From Metabacillus bambusae (GTDB taxonomy: Bacteria; Bacillota; Bacilli; Bacillales; Bacillaceae), in assembly GCF_017497975.1 (NCBI RefSeq), contig NZ_JAGDEL010000004.1:307720-371719 (forward strand): a stretch of DNA of 64,000 nt, in the 5' to 3' direction. Position numbers and translations under genes: made by a program. This document shows positions 35,933-46,090 of this stretch, in pieces. The stretch's first letter is position 1. The number at the start of each line of letters is the position of its first letter. The notes under the pieces were generated by a model. It made no database searches. It was not told where the DNA came from and saw nothing but the letters and a program-made list of their open reading frames with translations.

Positions 35933-36000
35933 AACAAAAGCGCAAGCGCCTTTATCAGCGCCGTAGAAAAAAGAGCACTCCGTATGAGATAAAGCGAGAC
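35933..36000. repeat. interspersed structured repeat, copy 3 (partial)
   Basis: ACAAAAGCGCAAGCGCCTTTATCAGC followed by GCACTCCGTATGAGATAAAG. It shares this middle segment with copy 4 and lacks the right arm. It lies inside the gerPC-gerPD gap of the operon. Confidence 0.7.
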
Positions 36001-36120
36001 TTCCATCAGTGGGTTATCTGATGGATAGCTAGAATTATCATACCTTTACACGCAGTTATTATTTACTGACCGTTAAGAATGGGATTAATTTGTTATAAAA
36101 ATTAAGGATGTGAAACACAT

Positions 36121-36297
36121 ATGAATTTCACAGTTGTTAATCACAATTTGCAGGTTGGTGCGGTTAAAATTGTCGGAGTATCAAGTTCTTCAGTTTTTTT
36201 GATAGGTGATACAAACACAATTTCACTTTCATCAGTATTTGACACACCACCTGAATCAATGATAATTGGTGCTTATGTGCCATTGGCTCCACAATGA
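36121..36297 (+). CDS. gerPD: spore germination protein GerPD
   Basis: A 58-residue protein, MNFTVVNHNLQVGAVKIVGV then SSSVFLIGDTNTISLSS, the GerPD pattern. AAGGATGTG precedes the ATG. The stop overlaps the gerPE start in an ATGA junction. Confidence 0.9.
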   Translation: MNFTVVNHNLQVGAVKIVGVSSSSVFLIGDTNTISLSSVFDTPPESMIIGAYVPLAPQ

Positions 36298-36659
36298 TTA
36301 GTCGGTACTCTAACGTAAATACAGCGTATGTTAATTCAGTTGGAATTAGCTCTGTTTTTAATATAGGAGATTCGATGGAGATAACACCTTCTGTTAAAGT
36401 ATTGGCTGTTCAACGGGAAGAAGAACGGTATTACGGGACAGAAGGTGATCTTTCTCAATATGAAATTTTTGAAGAAGAAATCCCTCAGCCTATCTTCTAT
36501 GAGCAGATTACAACGAATTTTTTTCATGAAAATCCTAAGATTACCGTACACACAATAAATATTACCGCCATCTCAAGCTCAGCTGTTTTTCAGATCGGCT
36601 CAACAAAAGATATAGTATGTGAAACTCGTACGAAGCATATTCGTCATTTTAAAGATTGA
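36294..36659 (+). CDS. gerPE: spore germination protein GerPE
   Basis: A 121-residue GerPE protein with two copies of the GerP beta motif: NVNTAYVNSVGISSVFNIGDS near the start and ITAISSSAVFQIGSTKDI near the end, joined by the AVQREEERYYGTEGD segment. It is coupled to gerPD by a 4-base overlap. Confidence 0.9.
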   Translation: MISRYSNVNTAYVNSVGISSVFNIGDSMEITPSVKVLAVQREEERYYGTEGDLSQYEIFEEEIPQPIFYEQITTNFFHENPKITVHTINITAISSSAVFQIGSTKDIVCETRTKHIRHFKD

Positions 36660-36787
36660 TGAGAGTATGCTATAGACAAGGAACCTGCTTTTCCAAGTTA
36701 ACATCTCCTTTTCAATTAGATCACGAACAATCATGAAAATAAATGCATAAAGTAAAGTACCATCGAAAACGAAAAGGATGTTTTTAT

Positions 36788-37006
36788 ATGCCCGCAATCG
36801 TAGGACCAATAAAGATTAATAGTGTAGGTGGCGGAGTTGTCAACTTCGGAGATTCCTTTTATCTTTCTCCAAAAAGTCAGTCAAAAAGTGCCTCTGGCTC
36901 TGGAGGAGGAAGCACAGGAGATTTTCATATTATTAACAACGGTATTAGTGCAACAAATATGATTGATCCTGATGTTACAGATCAAAATATGGTAGCGAAT
37001 AATTAA
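36788..37006 (+). CDS. gerPF: spore germination protein GerPF
   Basis: A 72-residue protein, MPAIVGPIKINSVGGGVVNFGD then YLSPKSQSKSASGSGGGSTGDF and ATNMIDPDVTDQ, typical GerPF. The ATG at 36788 follows AAAAGGATG; an upstream in-frame ATG at 36743 adds a basic stretch unlike the family. Last gene of the operon. Confidence 0.92.
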   Translation: MPAIVGPIKINSVGGGVVNFGDSFYLSPKSQSKSASGSGGGSTGDFHIINNGISATNMIDPDVTDQNMVANN

Positions 37007-37020
37007 GTGAATGACGTAGA

Positions 37021-37048
37021 AAGCAGGAGTGTAATTCTCCTGCTTTTT
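37021..37048 (+). terminator. intrinsic terminator of gerP
   Basis: AAGCAGGAG pairs with CTCCTGCTT around a 7-base loop, then T residues, 15 bases after gerPF. Confidence 0.85.
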
Positions 37049-37124
37049 GTATTGGTTTCCTCCTTTTATATTTGTATTAAAAATTCCTAATTAACTCATT
37101 ATCTTTTTCTTCAGAATGTGAATA

Positions 37125-37148
37125 GGTCTAGCATTCATATGCTAGACC
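37125..37148 (-). terminator. hairpin downstream of the HNH gene
   Basis: A perfect 9-bp stem GGTCTAGCA with its complement lies 5 bases after the HNH stop. The T run is poor, so termination is probable but not certain. Confidence 0.5.
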
Positions 37149-37152
37149 TCCC

Positions 37153-37464
37153 TTACAAGTAACGACCTTTTCGCTTTCGTTCATTTGATTTTCTCGTCTT
37201 AACTAATTTGCTTGCTGGTTGTTTTCTAATCCATTTTACATAGCTTTTTAGTTTTTTATCCTGCTTTAACCCTTCTATCGTGGATAACCTTGCTGCTAGT
37301 TCTTCATTTGTGTACACTGCATGTACCTGCTTATGACATGCAATGCACAACTTTGCTTTTAGGAGGAACGTGCCACCCATTTCTTTTGGAGTTAAATGAT
37401 GGATCGTTGTTTCAACTTCTTCTCTTCCACATAATTCACATGTTCCAATTTCCCTTTTCGCCAC
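37153..37464 (-). CDS. yisB: HNH endonuclease-like protein, YisB homologue
   Basis: A 103-residue protein with CxxC (CELCGREE), the HH pair of the HNH core (TIHHLTPKEMGG), a second CxxCH (CIACHKQVH) and a very basic tail (SNERKRKGR). It is the last gene of the sbcDC transcript, 17 bases after sbcC, the place of yisB in B. subtilis. Cellular role unknown. Confidence 0.85.
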   Translation of the reverse strand: MAKREIGTCELCGREEVETTIHHLTPKEMGGTFLLKAKLCIACHKQVHAVYTNEELAARLSTIEGLKQDKKLKSYVKWIRKQPASKLVKTRKSNERKRKGRYL

Positions 37465-37481
37465 GTTCTAAGGCCCTTTAC

Positions 37482-40400
37482 TTATAAAGATTCTAAATAG
37501 ACAGTTGATCCTTTTCCTGATGGTTCAGCAGGTTCTACAATGAGCTTTCTTGGTAATCTTGCACGAAGTTCCCCGACATGGCTAATGACTCCAACGGATA
37601 GGTTTTGAGCCTGGAGTTTTTCAAGCGCAGTCACAACCGTATCGAGAAGATCTACATCCAAAGTACCGAAACCTTCGTCAAGGAAGAAGAATTGCAGCGG
37701 ATATTCACCACGTAGTTGAATTTGCGTCGATAATGATAGAGCTAATGCAAGTGATGTTAAGAAGGTTTCCCCACCAGAAAGTGTTGATACAGGCCTTCTA
37801 ACGCCGCCGTTTGCATCATCTCTCATGATAAATCCACCTTGAGAGTCTACTTCAATTGCATATCTGCCACGTGTTAGCTGCCTGAGTCGTTCAGAGGCAT
37901 CACGGCTTACTTGCTCTAGCTGTTCTTCGGCTACATATTCAACAAAGGTATTTCCTTTAAATACAGATTGGAGCTTTTCAAGTTTTTGTAGCATGGCATC
38001 AAGCTCTTTTTGCTCGTTTTCAATTACCATGAAACGCTCATGTTTCTCTATTAGCATTTGTAGTGTATTGTTAGCAGCCCCCTTGCTGGCAACTGCTTCG
38101 TCAACCTGGTCTTTCACTTCAACCTTTATTTGTTGAATTTGCTCCCATTCAGCTAATGTTAACTGTTTACCCGAAAGCTTTTCTTCAATACGATGTAAGT
38201 CTGTGTAAAGCTGCTTAATTTTATCCATATAGAACTCTATTTTCGCCTTCATTTGCTGTTTTCTATCAGCTGGTAAAACGGCAGCGAGCGTTTCTTCAAT
38301 TGTCTTAAAGGAGGTTTCTTCACTGGCTGTAATCCATTTTTGCTCTGCTTCTGCAAGCTTAAGGTTTGTTTGATCATATGACTTTTCAATAGCTACGAGC
38401 TGACTTTGAAGCTGGTGAAGTTGATTAGACTTCTGCTGCCATGATTGATACAACTCGTTTTCTCTTTCAATTAACTGCTTTAATTGTGTTTCTGTTTCTT
38501 CAATTTGCTGACTAATTTGTTGATTTTGATCAACTTCTTTTAGTTTTTCTTGTTTTTCAGCAATTAGCTGCCCACGATTTTTTATCTCAGCAAGTAATTC
38601 TATTTCTTGCTCTGTTAGTTGTTGATTTTTTCTCTCCTGCTCTTTTACCATTTCTTCTTGCTCTTCAATAAATGAAATGCTTTTTTGGATACGTTCGTTT
38701 AATTGCTCAAAAGCTTCGTCTTTTTCTACAATTTCCTTTTGAAGCTGTTCAATCTTATCTAAAGGCATTGAGGAGAATCGTTCAGAATAGGATGATAACT
38801 CCTGATCATACTTTTGTTGATACTCTTGTTGTTTGCGGGACCATTCATTTGCATCCTGTGTTGCTGATGAAATAAAATCAGTCCGTCTGATCTCTTCCTG
38901 CTGTTGCTCTCGAACCTGTTTCATTAGCTTATCTAGAGTATTTTTTATTTGTAAATAATCCTGGGTGATCTCTTTAAATTCAGCATGGAATCTACTGTAT
39001 CCTTGTTCATAAGTTAGCTCTTGATCGATTGTTATGACTCTATCTATTTTCGTTTCGTCTATTTGCTTGAGCTCAAGAAGAAACGGAAAATCTGAGACTA
39101 CTTGTTGTGATAAACTTTCGAGCTTGATCTTTATTGAATGGCTCTCCTGACTTAGGCTTTGTAAACGATCAAGATGTTCCCTTATCAAATCTGATTGTTT
39201 TTCAACCTCAGCAGGATTCACTTCATCAAGATGAACAGGACTTGGGTGGCTAATTGATCCACATACTGGACATGGCTTCCCATCATTCAGCTGCTTAACA
39301 AGCTCTTGGGCCAGCTTTTGACTCTTCGCTTTTTCTTCCTTAGCTAACAAAACATCAAATTGCTCTTTTACAGAATGAACATATGTCGCATGCTCTCTTT
39401 CTCTCTCAGAAACGAGAAAATATAGCTGATTCAAGCTGACAAATTGCTCTTGAAGCTTTGTTTTGCTATTGGTTACCTTTTCGGTAATAAGGTTGAGCTT
39501 TTGTTTTTCCTGATCGATAGCTGTTAATTTGTTGTTAACTAGTTCCTTCGTTTCCAATAAGATCTGCTGGGATTGCTTGACTTTATGCTTTGCTTCTAGG
39601 GCTTCACGAACATGTTCTCGCTCTTTCGCTGTAATTGTTTTAGTTTTTTGTTCTTCTTTTAATACCTGCTGCTTAGCCATAGCCTTTTCAACAAACTGCT
39701 GTGCTTTCGTTAATAGAGCATTGCTTTTTGCACGTTGTTCCTGAAGTTCAAGCTTTTTATGTTGAAACTCACTTAATAGCTTTTGATCACGCTTCACATC
39801 TTCTTCTACTTTTTGCAATTGAAGAAGCTTTTCACGTTTAGCAACTAAACGTGGCTCATGATCTGCTTTGTTCTTACGAATTTCTTCATAGGAAAGGCTA
39901 ATGGTTTCATACTGTTCCTTTATTTCAACAAACTGTTTTTTTACTGTAGCAAGATTGATTTCCGCCTCTTGCTTCTCTTGCTTAAGTGCTTGTAAAGACT
40001 CTGCATAAGGTTGTAATTCTTTAGCCTCTTCGGCCTCTTTCAACTGGTTTTGCAAGTTCTTAATAGAATCTTCTTCTACTTCTATTCTTATTTTTTCTTT
40101 TTCAATATCAGACCTTTGTTGTTGAAGCTGCCAAATACCTTGCTTTTCCTCAAAGTCTTTCGTGACACTCTCTAATTCTGTACTTCGCTTTTGCAATAAC
40201 AATTCGGCTTCTTTAAGTCGTTCTTCAGCATCTTTCACTGCTTCAGATGAGGCATCACCTAAGCCTGTCTTCTCAGCTTCTAGCTCATTATGTTTTATTT
40301 TCGTTGATGTTAATCTTTTTTTCAATTTTTTCATTAACTGATCGCCATATTGCTCTAGATGAAATAAGCGTTGAAGCATTTGTCTTCTTTCTGCACCCTT

Positions 40401-40883
40401 TAATGACAGGAACTCAGCAAATTTACCTTGCGGAAGAACAACTGCACGAGTAAAATCATCAATTGTTAGGCCAAGTAATCCATATACTTGTTCATTCACA
40501 TCAACCGCCTTATCGGCAAGGACAATTTTCTCTTCACCAGCTTCAATTAAACGGCAAATGGCTGTTTTCACCCTTATTTCATCTGTTCGTTTAAATACAC
40601 GTTCCACTGTATATTGTTTCTTAGCAGAGGCGTTCTCAAGTTCGAAGGTGAAGGATACAGTAAGCTGATCTTCTGCATGGTTTAATATCCCATGCGTATT
40701 ATTCATAGCTCGTTCCACTTTTCCATATAATGCTAATGTCATCGCATCTAAAATAGAAGATTTTCCACTTCCTGTCGGACCAAAAATCCCGAAGATTCCT
40801 CCATCACATAACGAATCAAAGTTAATAATCTGTTTTTCTCTGAAACTATGCAACCCAGAAACAGTTAGCTGTATCGGTCTCAT
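37482..40883 (-). CDS. sbcC: SbcC, ATPase subunit of the SbcCD nuclease
   Basis: A 1133-residue SMC-like ATPase. Walker A GPTGSGKSS (~35-43) is at the N-terminus, two long coiled coils flank a zinc-hook CPVCG (near residue 540), and the C-terminus has the signature LSGGETF and Walker B FFLDEGFGTLD. With SbcD it cuts hairpins and protein-blocked DNA ends. Its ATG overlaps the sbcD stop by 4 bases. Confidence 0.95.
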   Translation of the reverse strand: MRPIQLTVSGLHSFREKQIINFDSLCDGGIFGIFGPTGSGKSSILDAMTLALYGKVERAMNNTHGILNHAEDQLTVSFTFELENASAKKQYTVERVFKRTDEIRVKTAICRLIEAGEEKIVLADKAVDVNEQVYGLLGLTIDDFTRAVVLPQGKFAEFLSLKGAERRQMLQRLFHLEQYGDQLMKKLKKRLTSTKIKHNELEAEKTGLGDASSEAVKDAEERLKEAELLLQKRSTELESVTKDFEEKQGIWQLQQQRSDIEKEKIRIEVEEDSIKNLQNQLKEAEEAKELQPYAESLQALKQEKQEAEINLATVKKQFVEIKEQYETISLSYEEIRKNKADHEPRLVAKREKLLQLQKVEEDVKRDQKLLSEFQHKKLELQEQRAKSNALLTKAQQFVEKAMAKQQVLKEEQKTKTITAKEREHVREALEAKHKVKQSQQILLETKELVNNKLTAIDQEKQKLNLITEKVTNSKTKLQEQFVSLNQLYFLVSEREREHATYVHSVKEQFDVLLAKEEKAKSQKLAQELVKQLNDGKPCPVCGSISHPSPVHLDEVNPAEVEKQSDLIREHLDRLQSLSQESHSIKIKLESLSQQVVSDFPFLLELKQIDETKIDRVITIDQELTYEQGYSRFHAEFKEITQDYLQIKNTLDKLMKQVREQQQEEIRRTDFISSATQDANEWSRKQQEYQQKYDQELSSYSERFSSMPLDKIEQLQKEIVEKDEAFEQLNERIQKSISFIEEQEEMVKEQERKNQQLTEQEIELLAEIKNRGQLIAEKQEKLKEVDQNQQISQQIEETETQLKQLIERENELYQSWQQKSNQLHQLQSQLVAIEKSYDQTNLKLAEAEQKWITASEETSFKTIEETLAAVLPADRKQQMKAKIEFYMDKIKQLYTDLHRIEEKLSGKQLTLAEWEQIQQIKVEVKDQVDEAVASKGAANNTLQMLIEKHERFMVIENEQKELDAMLQKLEKLQSVFKGNTFVEYVAEEQLEQVSRDASERLRQLTRGRYAIEVDSQGGFIMRDDANGGVRRPVSTLSGGETFLTSLALALSLSTQIQLRGEYPLQFFFLDEGFGTLDVDLLDTVVTALEKLQAQNLSVGVISHVGELRARLPRKLIVEPAEPSGKGSTVYLESL

Positions 40884-42061
40884 TCTTCATCACCTTCCTC
40901 AAGATCGTCATCCTGTTGGACTAACTCTAAGAATAGCTTGACTAACTCCTGCTCTGGCTTTGCTCCACCTGTTTGCTTTTCATAAAACTGTGAAAATAAT
41001 CGATCAATTGGCAAATTAGCTTGTCTTGTCGTAGCAACCTCTAACTCTTGCTGAAAAACAGGGCGAATATGAATAAAGCCTGGATGCCATTTTCTCAAAC
41101 GATGAATCTCTTCGATCGATAGAGTTGTAGTTAGATGGATTTCTAAATCAATCCATGCCGAAGAATCACGACCTTCCTCTAACCAGCTATGAACCTGACT
41201 TATACCTTCAGTCGCTTTCCATTTCACAAGCGATTTTCCAGAGGATAGAGGTATTTCCTTCATGACAACAGGCTGATTTGGTTCAGCATCTAAAATTGTT
41301 ACTGACTTCGCATAGCCAATTTCTGAAAAGCTATAGGCAAGCGGTGAACCTGAATATCTCGTTAATGTACTTGCACGTTTTATGTTTTGAGGACGATGCA
41401 AATGTCCTAACGCAACATATTGTGCGGCTTCAGGCATACTTGTCGCTGCAACTGTATACGCTCCACCAACCTCGATCGGACGTTCAGAATCAGATGAGCT
41501 CCCTCCTGCAACATGAATGTGACTCATTGCCATATTTACCGTATCTGGTTGGAATTGCTTGCTCATAATCGAAAAAAGCTCTCTAATTCTTTCATCATAT
41601 TTATTTCTTAACAGCACCTCATCATGTGCTTCTGAAAGCACTTGCTCAAGTCTCGCTTCAGATGGATACGCTAATGCAGCAACCATCATTTGTTGCTGCA
41701 CAAGTGGCACATCAATTTTTAAAACCTCGTGACTAGGATAACCGATTAAATGGATTGAATGATTACCTGCTAAAGGAGATGCAGCTGATAGGCGATCAGG
41801 ATTATCGTGATTTCCAGCAATTACAATGATCGGGCGTTTTCCGTAATCAGATAATCGTGATAGTCCATCGTAAAACAACTGCTCCGCTGCGGCTGGTGGA
41901 TTAACTGTATCGAACGCATCACCAGCCATTAAAATCGCATCCACTTTTTCCTCTTCGACAATCTTAACAAGCTCATCGATAAATTGTGCTTGCTCTGCTA
42001 AGCGACTGCGACCTTCTAATGACCGACCTAGGTGCCAATCTGCTGTGTGCAATATTCGCAT
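40880..42061 (-). CDS. sbcD: SbcD, exonuclease subunit
   Basis: A 393-residue calcineurin-type phosphoesterase (Mre11 family): TADWHLG near the N-terminus, MAGDAFDT, IAGNHDNPDR and ALGHLHRPQ supply the two-metal site. Works as a complex with SbcC. The ATG is separated from addA by a repeat copy and a terminator hairpin, so sbcDC may be transcribed apart from addBA. Confidence 0.95.
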   Translation of the reverse strand: MRILHTADWHLGRSLEGRSRLAEQAQFIDELVKIVEEEKVDAILMAGDAFDTVNPPAAAEQLFYDGLSRLSDYGKRPIIVIAGNHDNPDRLSAASPLAGNHSIHLIGYPSHEVLKIDVPLVQQQMMVAALAYPSEARLEQVLSEAHDEVLLRNKYDERIRELFSIMSKQFQPDTVNMAMSHIHVAGGSSSDSERPIEVGGAYTVAATSMPEAAQYVALGHLHRPQNIKRASTLTRYSGSPLAYSFSEIGYAKSVTILDAEPNQPVVMKEIPLSSGKSLVKWKATEGISQVHSWLEEGRDSSAWIDLEIHLTTTLSIEEIHRLRKWHPGFIHIRPVFQQELEVATTRQANLPIDRLFSQFYEKQTGGAKPEQELVKLFLELVQQDDDLEEGDEE

Positions 42062-42113
42062 TCGTTCTACATCCTTTCAAATTGAAATGTGCAAGCGACT
42101 TGATCAACCTCAA

Positions 42114-42297
42114 GAAAAGCGCAAGCGCCTTGTTCAGCGACGTTGAACTGGAGCACTCCGTATGAGATAAAGGAAACACGAAGAGCGATAGCGATTCGAT
42201 GTTGACTTATCGTAAGGAGGGGTGTGAAGTTCACTAGTTGCTAGGCGCTGGAGCTAGACAGCAAAACTAAGTAAAAACTTTTATACTTTCTTACATT
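42114..42297. repeat. interspersed structured repeat, copy 4
   Basis: AAAAGCGCAAGCGCCTTGTTC, GCACTCCGTATGAGATAAAG, GTGTGAAGTTCACT, then CTAGGCGCTGGAGCT and an AAAACTTTTATACTTTCTTA arm. A partial head (GTGCAAGCGACTTGATCAAC) lies just before it at ~42090. It occupies the addA-sbcD gap. Its centre differs from copies 1, 2 and 6, giving a second subfamily. Confidence 0.75.
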
Positions 42298-42315
42298 ACA
42301 GGAATAGGACACTTC

Positions 42316-42346
42316 AAAATAGAAGGCTTTTATTGCCTTCTATTTT
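42316..42346 (-). terminator. intrinsic terminator of addBA
   Basis: A perfect 12-bp stem, AAAATAGAAGGC with its complement, and a 7-base loop, T-rich on either strand, 25 bases after addA. Confidence 0.75.
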
Positions 42347-42370
42347 ATCTAATCTTCCTAATAACCTTTT

Positions 42371-45300
42371 TTACATCTCGATTACATATCCGCCATCAAA
42401 GAAAAATAAATACTTTTCAGTAAGAGGTCGGTGGATAATGTCTTCAATTGCTTTTGTATATAAATCAATTTGAACACGGTACCGTTCTCTTAACACATGT
42501 TCTGCCTCAGCAATACCGTTAGGAAAGCGACCTTCGATTGTATCTGTCTTATAATCCATAAGTACAATACCTTCCTCATCCTCAAATAAGCAATCAATCA
42601 CACCTTGTACTAAGACAGGCTCTTTTTCCATATCATCATACAGCTGCTCTGCTTCGAGCGCGTAACTAAATGGTACTTCCCGATAGACTTTTTTAGCACG
42701 AAGGAGTCTTGCTCCAATAGGGGATGAGAAAAACTCAACAATTTGAGCAATATTTATAACCTCAGCTAATTCAGTTGAAAGAACTTCTTTACTAACTAGC
42801 TCTTGAACTTTATCTATCACATCATCTTTCCTAATCGGCTCACTAAGCTTCAAATGCTGCATGACTGTGTGCATCGCTGTTCCGCGTTCCGCTGCTGAAA
42901 TTGACTTGCTTTGCATAAAGCTCGGTCGATTATATAAAAGTCCTTGCGATGCTTGTTTCCTAATCAGCTGCTGATCACTATATTCATCTTGAATTTCTCT
43001 TTGTCTTTTTAATTCGGATACTGATTGCTTTGATCGATTTCGTGTGGCAGATTTGTAAGGATAGACCCATGCTAATTGATCATTCACCTGTTGTTTTTGT
43101 TCACTTTCAATTGCTACTGTTTCACCTTCACTTATTGCCGCTAGAATATCATGATTGAACTCCTGCTCAGCCTTAAAGGTTTCTTGAAGCTCCTCACTTT
43201 TCACGGCTTCAATTGTCCATTTTGAAGGATGCTTTGTGATTCCCTCACTTAAAGACATTTGCCCATCACTAAGGATTACACAATCCTGATGACGAATTAA
43301 TGCAGGTCCGATCCAGTCTAAGTAGGTTTTCGCTTTCGCACGTTCAAAGTCTGGCAATAACCAATCTGAATGAGAGAGGTGATTTCGCCAATTAGCAATC
43401 GATTTATCAGGATCCTTCAACGTTCCAAGTAAATAAAGCTTCTCTTTTGCCCTCGTCAAAGCAACATATAGCACACGCATTTCTTCTGCCAGAAGTTCCA
43501 TTCGCATTTTCTTTTTCAAGGCAATATAAGGCAATGTTGGATAGCTTACACGCAATTTAGGATTGATCAATTTTGTGCCAAATCCTAGTTCCTTATCAAG
43601 CAAGTATTTTTTATTAAGATCCATCATATTAAACTGCTTGGAGAGCCCTGCAATAAAGACGATAGGGAACTCTAGACCTTTACTGCTATGAATGGTCATT
43701 AACCTGACAACATCCTCCTGCTCACCAAGGGCACGAGCTGCACCAAGGTCATCACCGCGCTCTTGCATTCGTTCAATGAAGCGTAAAAATCTGAATAAGC
43801 CTCTAAAGGATGTTGCTTCATATTGACGTGCACGATCATATAGCGCACGTAAATTTGCTTGACGCTGTTTACCACCAGGCATTCCACCAACAAAATCAAA
43901 AAACTTTGTATCACGATATAGCTGCCATATTAAGTCTGATACAGATCCTTGTCTCGCTTGCTCACGCCAGCCTTGTAAAAGCTCTACAAACGAGCTTAGT
44001 TTAATGAAAAGGTTTTGGTTCTCTATTGAACCTTTTGCTAATAATGCTTTTACCGCATCAAAATACGTTCCTTTTTTATCAAAAGTACGTATGTGTGCTA
44101 GCTCGTTTGCATCTAAACCAACAACTGGAGATCGCAACACTGATGCTAATGGAATGTCCTGGAATGGATTATCAATTACTTTTAAAGCCGATAGCATAAT
44201 CGCTACCTCTGTCGCTTCAAAATAACCGTTTGAAAGATTCGCATAAACAGGAATTCCCGCCTGTTTAAACTCTTCCATGATTTGCGGTGCCCATGGCATC
44301 GAGCGAAGGAGAATCACAATGTCGCGATATGTGACAGCACGAGTACCATCGATACTACGATCATAAATTTGGAACTGCTGATCGATAAGTGACTTTATTT
44401 TTTTCGCCATAAGTCTTGCTTCGAGCTGAACAGTTTCTAGTTCTTGTTCGTCAAAAATTCCTGTTTCTTCATCTTGTTCAGCCTCTTCACCATTACCTCG
44501 TTCAATTAATAACAGCTCTGTTTTCATAAGCTCACTTTCAGGATATGTTGCGCCTAGTTTTAACTCGGCATCATGATCGTAAACAATCTCTCCAACCTTC
44601 TCACCCATGATTTGTTTAAATAAATAGTTTGTTCCATCAAGTACTTCTGTTCTGCTTCGAAAGTTTTTCGATAAATCAATACGCATCCCTGTTTGTTCTG
44701 CTGTTTGTGTAAATCGCTTGTACTTGCTTAAAAATAAAAACGGCTCAGCTAGGCGGAAGCGATAGATTGATTGTTTTACATCGCCAACCATAAATAAATT
44801 CCCTGTTGCTTCTTCATCCTTTGTTACTAGTTTTAAAATCGATTCTTGAACAAGATTTGTATCCTGATACTCGTCGACTAATACTTCAACAAACTGTTGT
44901 TTATAGAATAATGCAGCTTCACTTGGCCCATTTTCTTCGGTTTGTAAAATTTGTAGGCAATAATGCTCTAAATCTGCAAAATCTACAATCCCTTTTTCTT
45001 TTTTCATGCCTTCATAAAGGTCTGCGAATTGTTTCACAAGAGAAACAAGCTTTGTGACAACCGGCTTTAATTGATCAAAGTCTTGCAAGTAATTTTTAAG
45101 TGTTCGTGAAAACATTTCATCGCGTAGCTGCTCGATTTGTTTCTTCGCAGCATTTCGTAACGATGTCACTTGATCTGTTAAGACTTTATCATATTGATCA
45201 CCTTTAACCGTTTTTGCTCGAGATAATTTAAACGTCTTAATTTGCTCACTAAGCTCATCCCATGAATTTTTTAATCTCAACAACTCGGAAACTTGCTTTA

Positions 45301-46090
45301 AATCATCAACTAGGTTTTCTGCACGAGGTGCTGGACCTGCCGGACGCTTTGTTAGCTCCATTGCTTGCTCAAGCTGATCCATTGCACCTAATAGCTGCAT
45401 TTCAATATCCTGCAGCAAATATTGAACAAAGGGTAATGACTCAATATCCTCTGCATCATCAAGATCATACATAGATGTGAGCTGATCTAGCCACAAACTT
45501 GGTGTCGGATGCGATCTTGAAAAAAAGTAAAGCTCACGAATTAATGTTTGTAACTCAATATCATTTCGATCAGATGTATAACGATCAACAAGGTCAAAAA
45601 ACTCTCCATTGTCCTCACGGCTATACTCCTCCTCGAACATCTCATCAAGCACTTCATCAATCAGTAATTGGCCTTCAGTTTGATCAGCTATTCGAAAACT
45701 TGGATCAATATTGATTAAATAATAATACTTCCTTACTACCTGCAAACAGAAGGAATGCAACGTCGAGATCGATGCCTTGTTTAATAACGTTAGCTGTCTA
45801 CGTAAATGGAGCGAGGATGGATTTTCCTTTAATGCTTTTTCTAAAGCTTCTCCGATACGGCTTCTCATTTCAGCTGCAGACGCATTTGTAAACGTCACAA
45901 CGAGTAAAGAATCGACATCTACGGGATTTTCTTTTGAAAGTATTTTTCTAATGATCCGCTCAACTAAAACAGCCGTTTTCCCAGAACCCGCAGCTGCAGC
46001 GACTAAAATGTCCTGTCCACTTGCAACAATCGCCTTCCATTGATCATCTGTCCATTGACTATTTTCAGGCTTTGAAATGATCTCACTCAT
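42371..46090 (-). CDS. addA: AddA helicase-nuclease subunit
   Basis: A 1239-residue UvrD-type helicase with a C-terminal RecB-like nuclease. Walker A is AAAGSGKTAVL (~35-45), motif VDEYQDTNLVQ, and later RLMTIHSSKGLEFP and ALTRAKEKLYL. The nuclease motif VLMDYKTD is near residue 1190. With AddB it processes double-strand breaks. The ATG at 46090 overlaps addB by 8 bases, with AGGAGG upstream. Confidence 0.96.
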   Translation of the reverse strand: MSEIISKPENSQWTDDQWKAIVASGQDILVAAAAGSGKTAVLVERIIRKILSKENPVDVDSLLVVTFTNASAAEMRSRIGEALEKALKENPSSLHLRRQLTLLNKASISTLHSFCLQVVRKYYYLINIDPSFRIADQTEGQLLIDEVLDEMFEEEYSREDNGEFFDLVDRYTSDRNDIELQTLIRELYFFSRSHPTPSLWLDQLTSMYDLDDAEDIESLPFVQYLLQDIEMQLLGAMDQLEQAMELTKRPAGPAPRAENLVDDLKQVSELLRLKNSWDELSEQIKTFKLSRAKTVKGDQYDKVLTDQVTSLRNAAKKQIEQLRDEMFSRTLKNYLQDFDQLKPVVTKLVSLVKQFADLYEGMKKEKGIVDFADLEHYCLQILQTEENGPSEAALFYKQQFVEVLVDEYQDTNLVQESILKLVTKDEEATGNLFMVGDVKQSIYRFRLAEPFLFLSKYKRFTQTAEQTGMRIDLSKNFRSRTEVLDGTNYLFKQIMGEKVGEIVYDHDAELKLGATYPESELMKTELLLIERGNGEEAEQDEETGIFDEQELETVQLEARLMAKKIKSLIDQQFQIYDRSIDGTRAVTYRDIVILLRSMPWAPQIMEEFKQAGIPVYANLSNGYFEATEVAIMLSALKVIDNPFQDIPLASVLRSPVVGLDANELAHIRTFDKKGTYFDAVKALLAKGSIENQNLFIKLSSFVELLQGWREQARQGSVSDLIWQLYRDTKFFDFVGGMPGGKQRQANLRALYDRARQYEATSFRGLFRFLRFIERMQERGDDLGAARALGEQEDVVRLMTIHSSKGLEFPIVFIAGLSKQFNMMDLNKKYLLDKELGFGTKLINPKLRVSYPTLPYIALKKKMRMELLAEEMRVLYVALTRAKEKLYLLGTLKDPDKSIANWRNHLSHSDWLLPDFERAKAKTYLDWIGPALIRHQDCVILSDGQMSLSEGITKHPSKWTIEAVKSEELQETFKAEQEFNHDILAAISEGETVAIESEQKQQVNDQLAWVYPYKSATRNRSKQSVSELKRQREIQDEYSDQQLIRKQASQGLLYNRPSFMQSKSISAAERGTAMHTVMQHLKLSEPIRKDDVIDKVQELVSKEVLSTELAEVINIAQIVEFFSSPIGARLLRAKKVYREVPFSYALEAEQLYDDMEKEPVLVQGVIDCLFEDEEGIVLMDYKTDTIEGRFPNGIAEAEHVLRERYRVQIDLYTKAIEDIIHRPLTEKYLFFFDGGYVIEM

